The notes below the pieces were generated by a model that searched no databases, was not told where the DNA came from, and was given only the letters and a program-made list of their open reading frames with translations. Positions 5,152 through 5,301 of a DNA stretch of 5,301 nt are shown here, one piece after another (the first letter of the stretch is position 1; each line of letters begins with the position of its first letter). The position numbers and the translations under genes were made by a program. Source of the DNA: Syntrophobacterales bacterium (GTDB lineage Bacteria; Desulfobacterota; Syntrophorhabdia; Syntrophorhabdales; WCHB1-27); contig JADGQN010000341.1 in the NCBI GenBank assembly GCA_017881765.1, forward strand, positions 1-5,301, read 5' to 3'.

Positions 5152-5219
5152 ATTGCCAGAAATGAGGTCAAATTCATTGTCCCTGACACCAGCGGATATC
5201 GTGCCGGGGAGGTTAAGTG

Positions 5220-5234
5220 CGGCTCAAAAAGCCG
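5220..5234. other. Small hairpin near the right edge
   Basis: CGGCT pairs with AGCCG around a CAAAA loop. The stem is only 5 bp and is followed by ATTCTTA rather than a T run, so it would be a weak terminator at best. It lies just beyond the sequence AATTCATTGTCCCTGACACC (5171-5190), which could be an IS tip. Confidence 0.25.
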
Positions 5235-5301
5235 ATTCTTATGAGCAGAGTTCGGCCTTACAGTTCCTTATTAACTCATTAATTACCGCCGCCAACAGCG
5301 G

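Larger units (their letters stand above)
4886..5301. other. Right flank without a convincing gene
   Basis: These 416 bp hold the sequence beyond istB. They contain the right-end repeat blocks (4899-4960 and 5061-5151), a degraded copy of the istB tail (4994-5024), and two small hairpins (5102-5115 and 5220-5234). The last 65 bp (5237-5301) are AT-rich and show nothing recognisable. The only open frame of note (GTG 5059 to 5244, 61 codons) lies over the repeat and shows no family features. Confidence 0.6.

Noticed and set aside
5059..5244. 61-codon frame with a GTG start over right-end copy B
   Set aside because: There is no convincing ribosome site or family match. In the block shared with copy A the codon changes are all non-synonymous, which does not suggest a maintained protein.

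Overview
The window looks like a piece of a chromosome from an anaerobic bacterium, probably of the Deltaproteobacteria/Desulfobacterota. That guess rests on the style of the insertion sequence (IS21 with a small Cys-rich accessory gene), a Gly/Met-rich zinc-ribbon protein beside a cation transporter, and a nitroreductase next to a MoaD-like protein. It is an impression from family knowledge, not a measurement. All supported genes are on the + strand, and no rRNA, tRNA or CRISPR array was seen.

Left part (1-2199), host-like genes. The window opens inside a MoaD/ThiS-like ubiquitin-fold protein (3-188) whose C-terminus lacks the usual Gly-Gly. After 93 bp comes an intact FMN-dependent nitroreductase-family protein (282-935). 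A possible promoter (961-987) then precedes a pair: a 73-residue Cys-rich double-knuckle protein with a GTG start (1061-1282), and 20 bp later a six-helix cation diffusion facilitator (1303-2199). That CDF keeps His50/Asp54 in helix 2 but has Glu159/Asp163 where helix 5 normally has His/Asp, and it lacks two of the C-terminal-domain histidines. The pair is probably co-transcribed and concerned with metal handling.

Middle part (about 2200-4960), an IS21-family insertion sequence. It carries a small accessory gene with a four-Cys knuckle and an internal 75-bp repeat (2317-2730), istA (transposase, 2800-4212, with D120, D178 and E223) and istB (AAA+ helper, 4196-4885), which overlaps istA by 17 bp. 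All three reading frames are open and the Walker and DDE residues are present, so the coding part looks intact. A precise terminal inverted repeat and target duplication could not be found.

Right part (4886-5301), no convincing gene. It holds a degenerate second copy of the end of istB and of the sequence downstream of it, offset by about 163 bp from the intact copy. This suggests the scar of another, diverged IS21 element or an old tandem duplication of the right end. A related motif also appears, in the same orientation, just upstream of the accessory gene. I see no defence system or other clearly new system. The most useful leads are the variant CDF metal site, the zinc-ribbon/CDF pairing, and the repeat architecture in and around the IS21 element.
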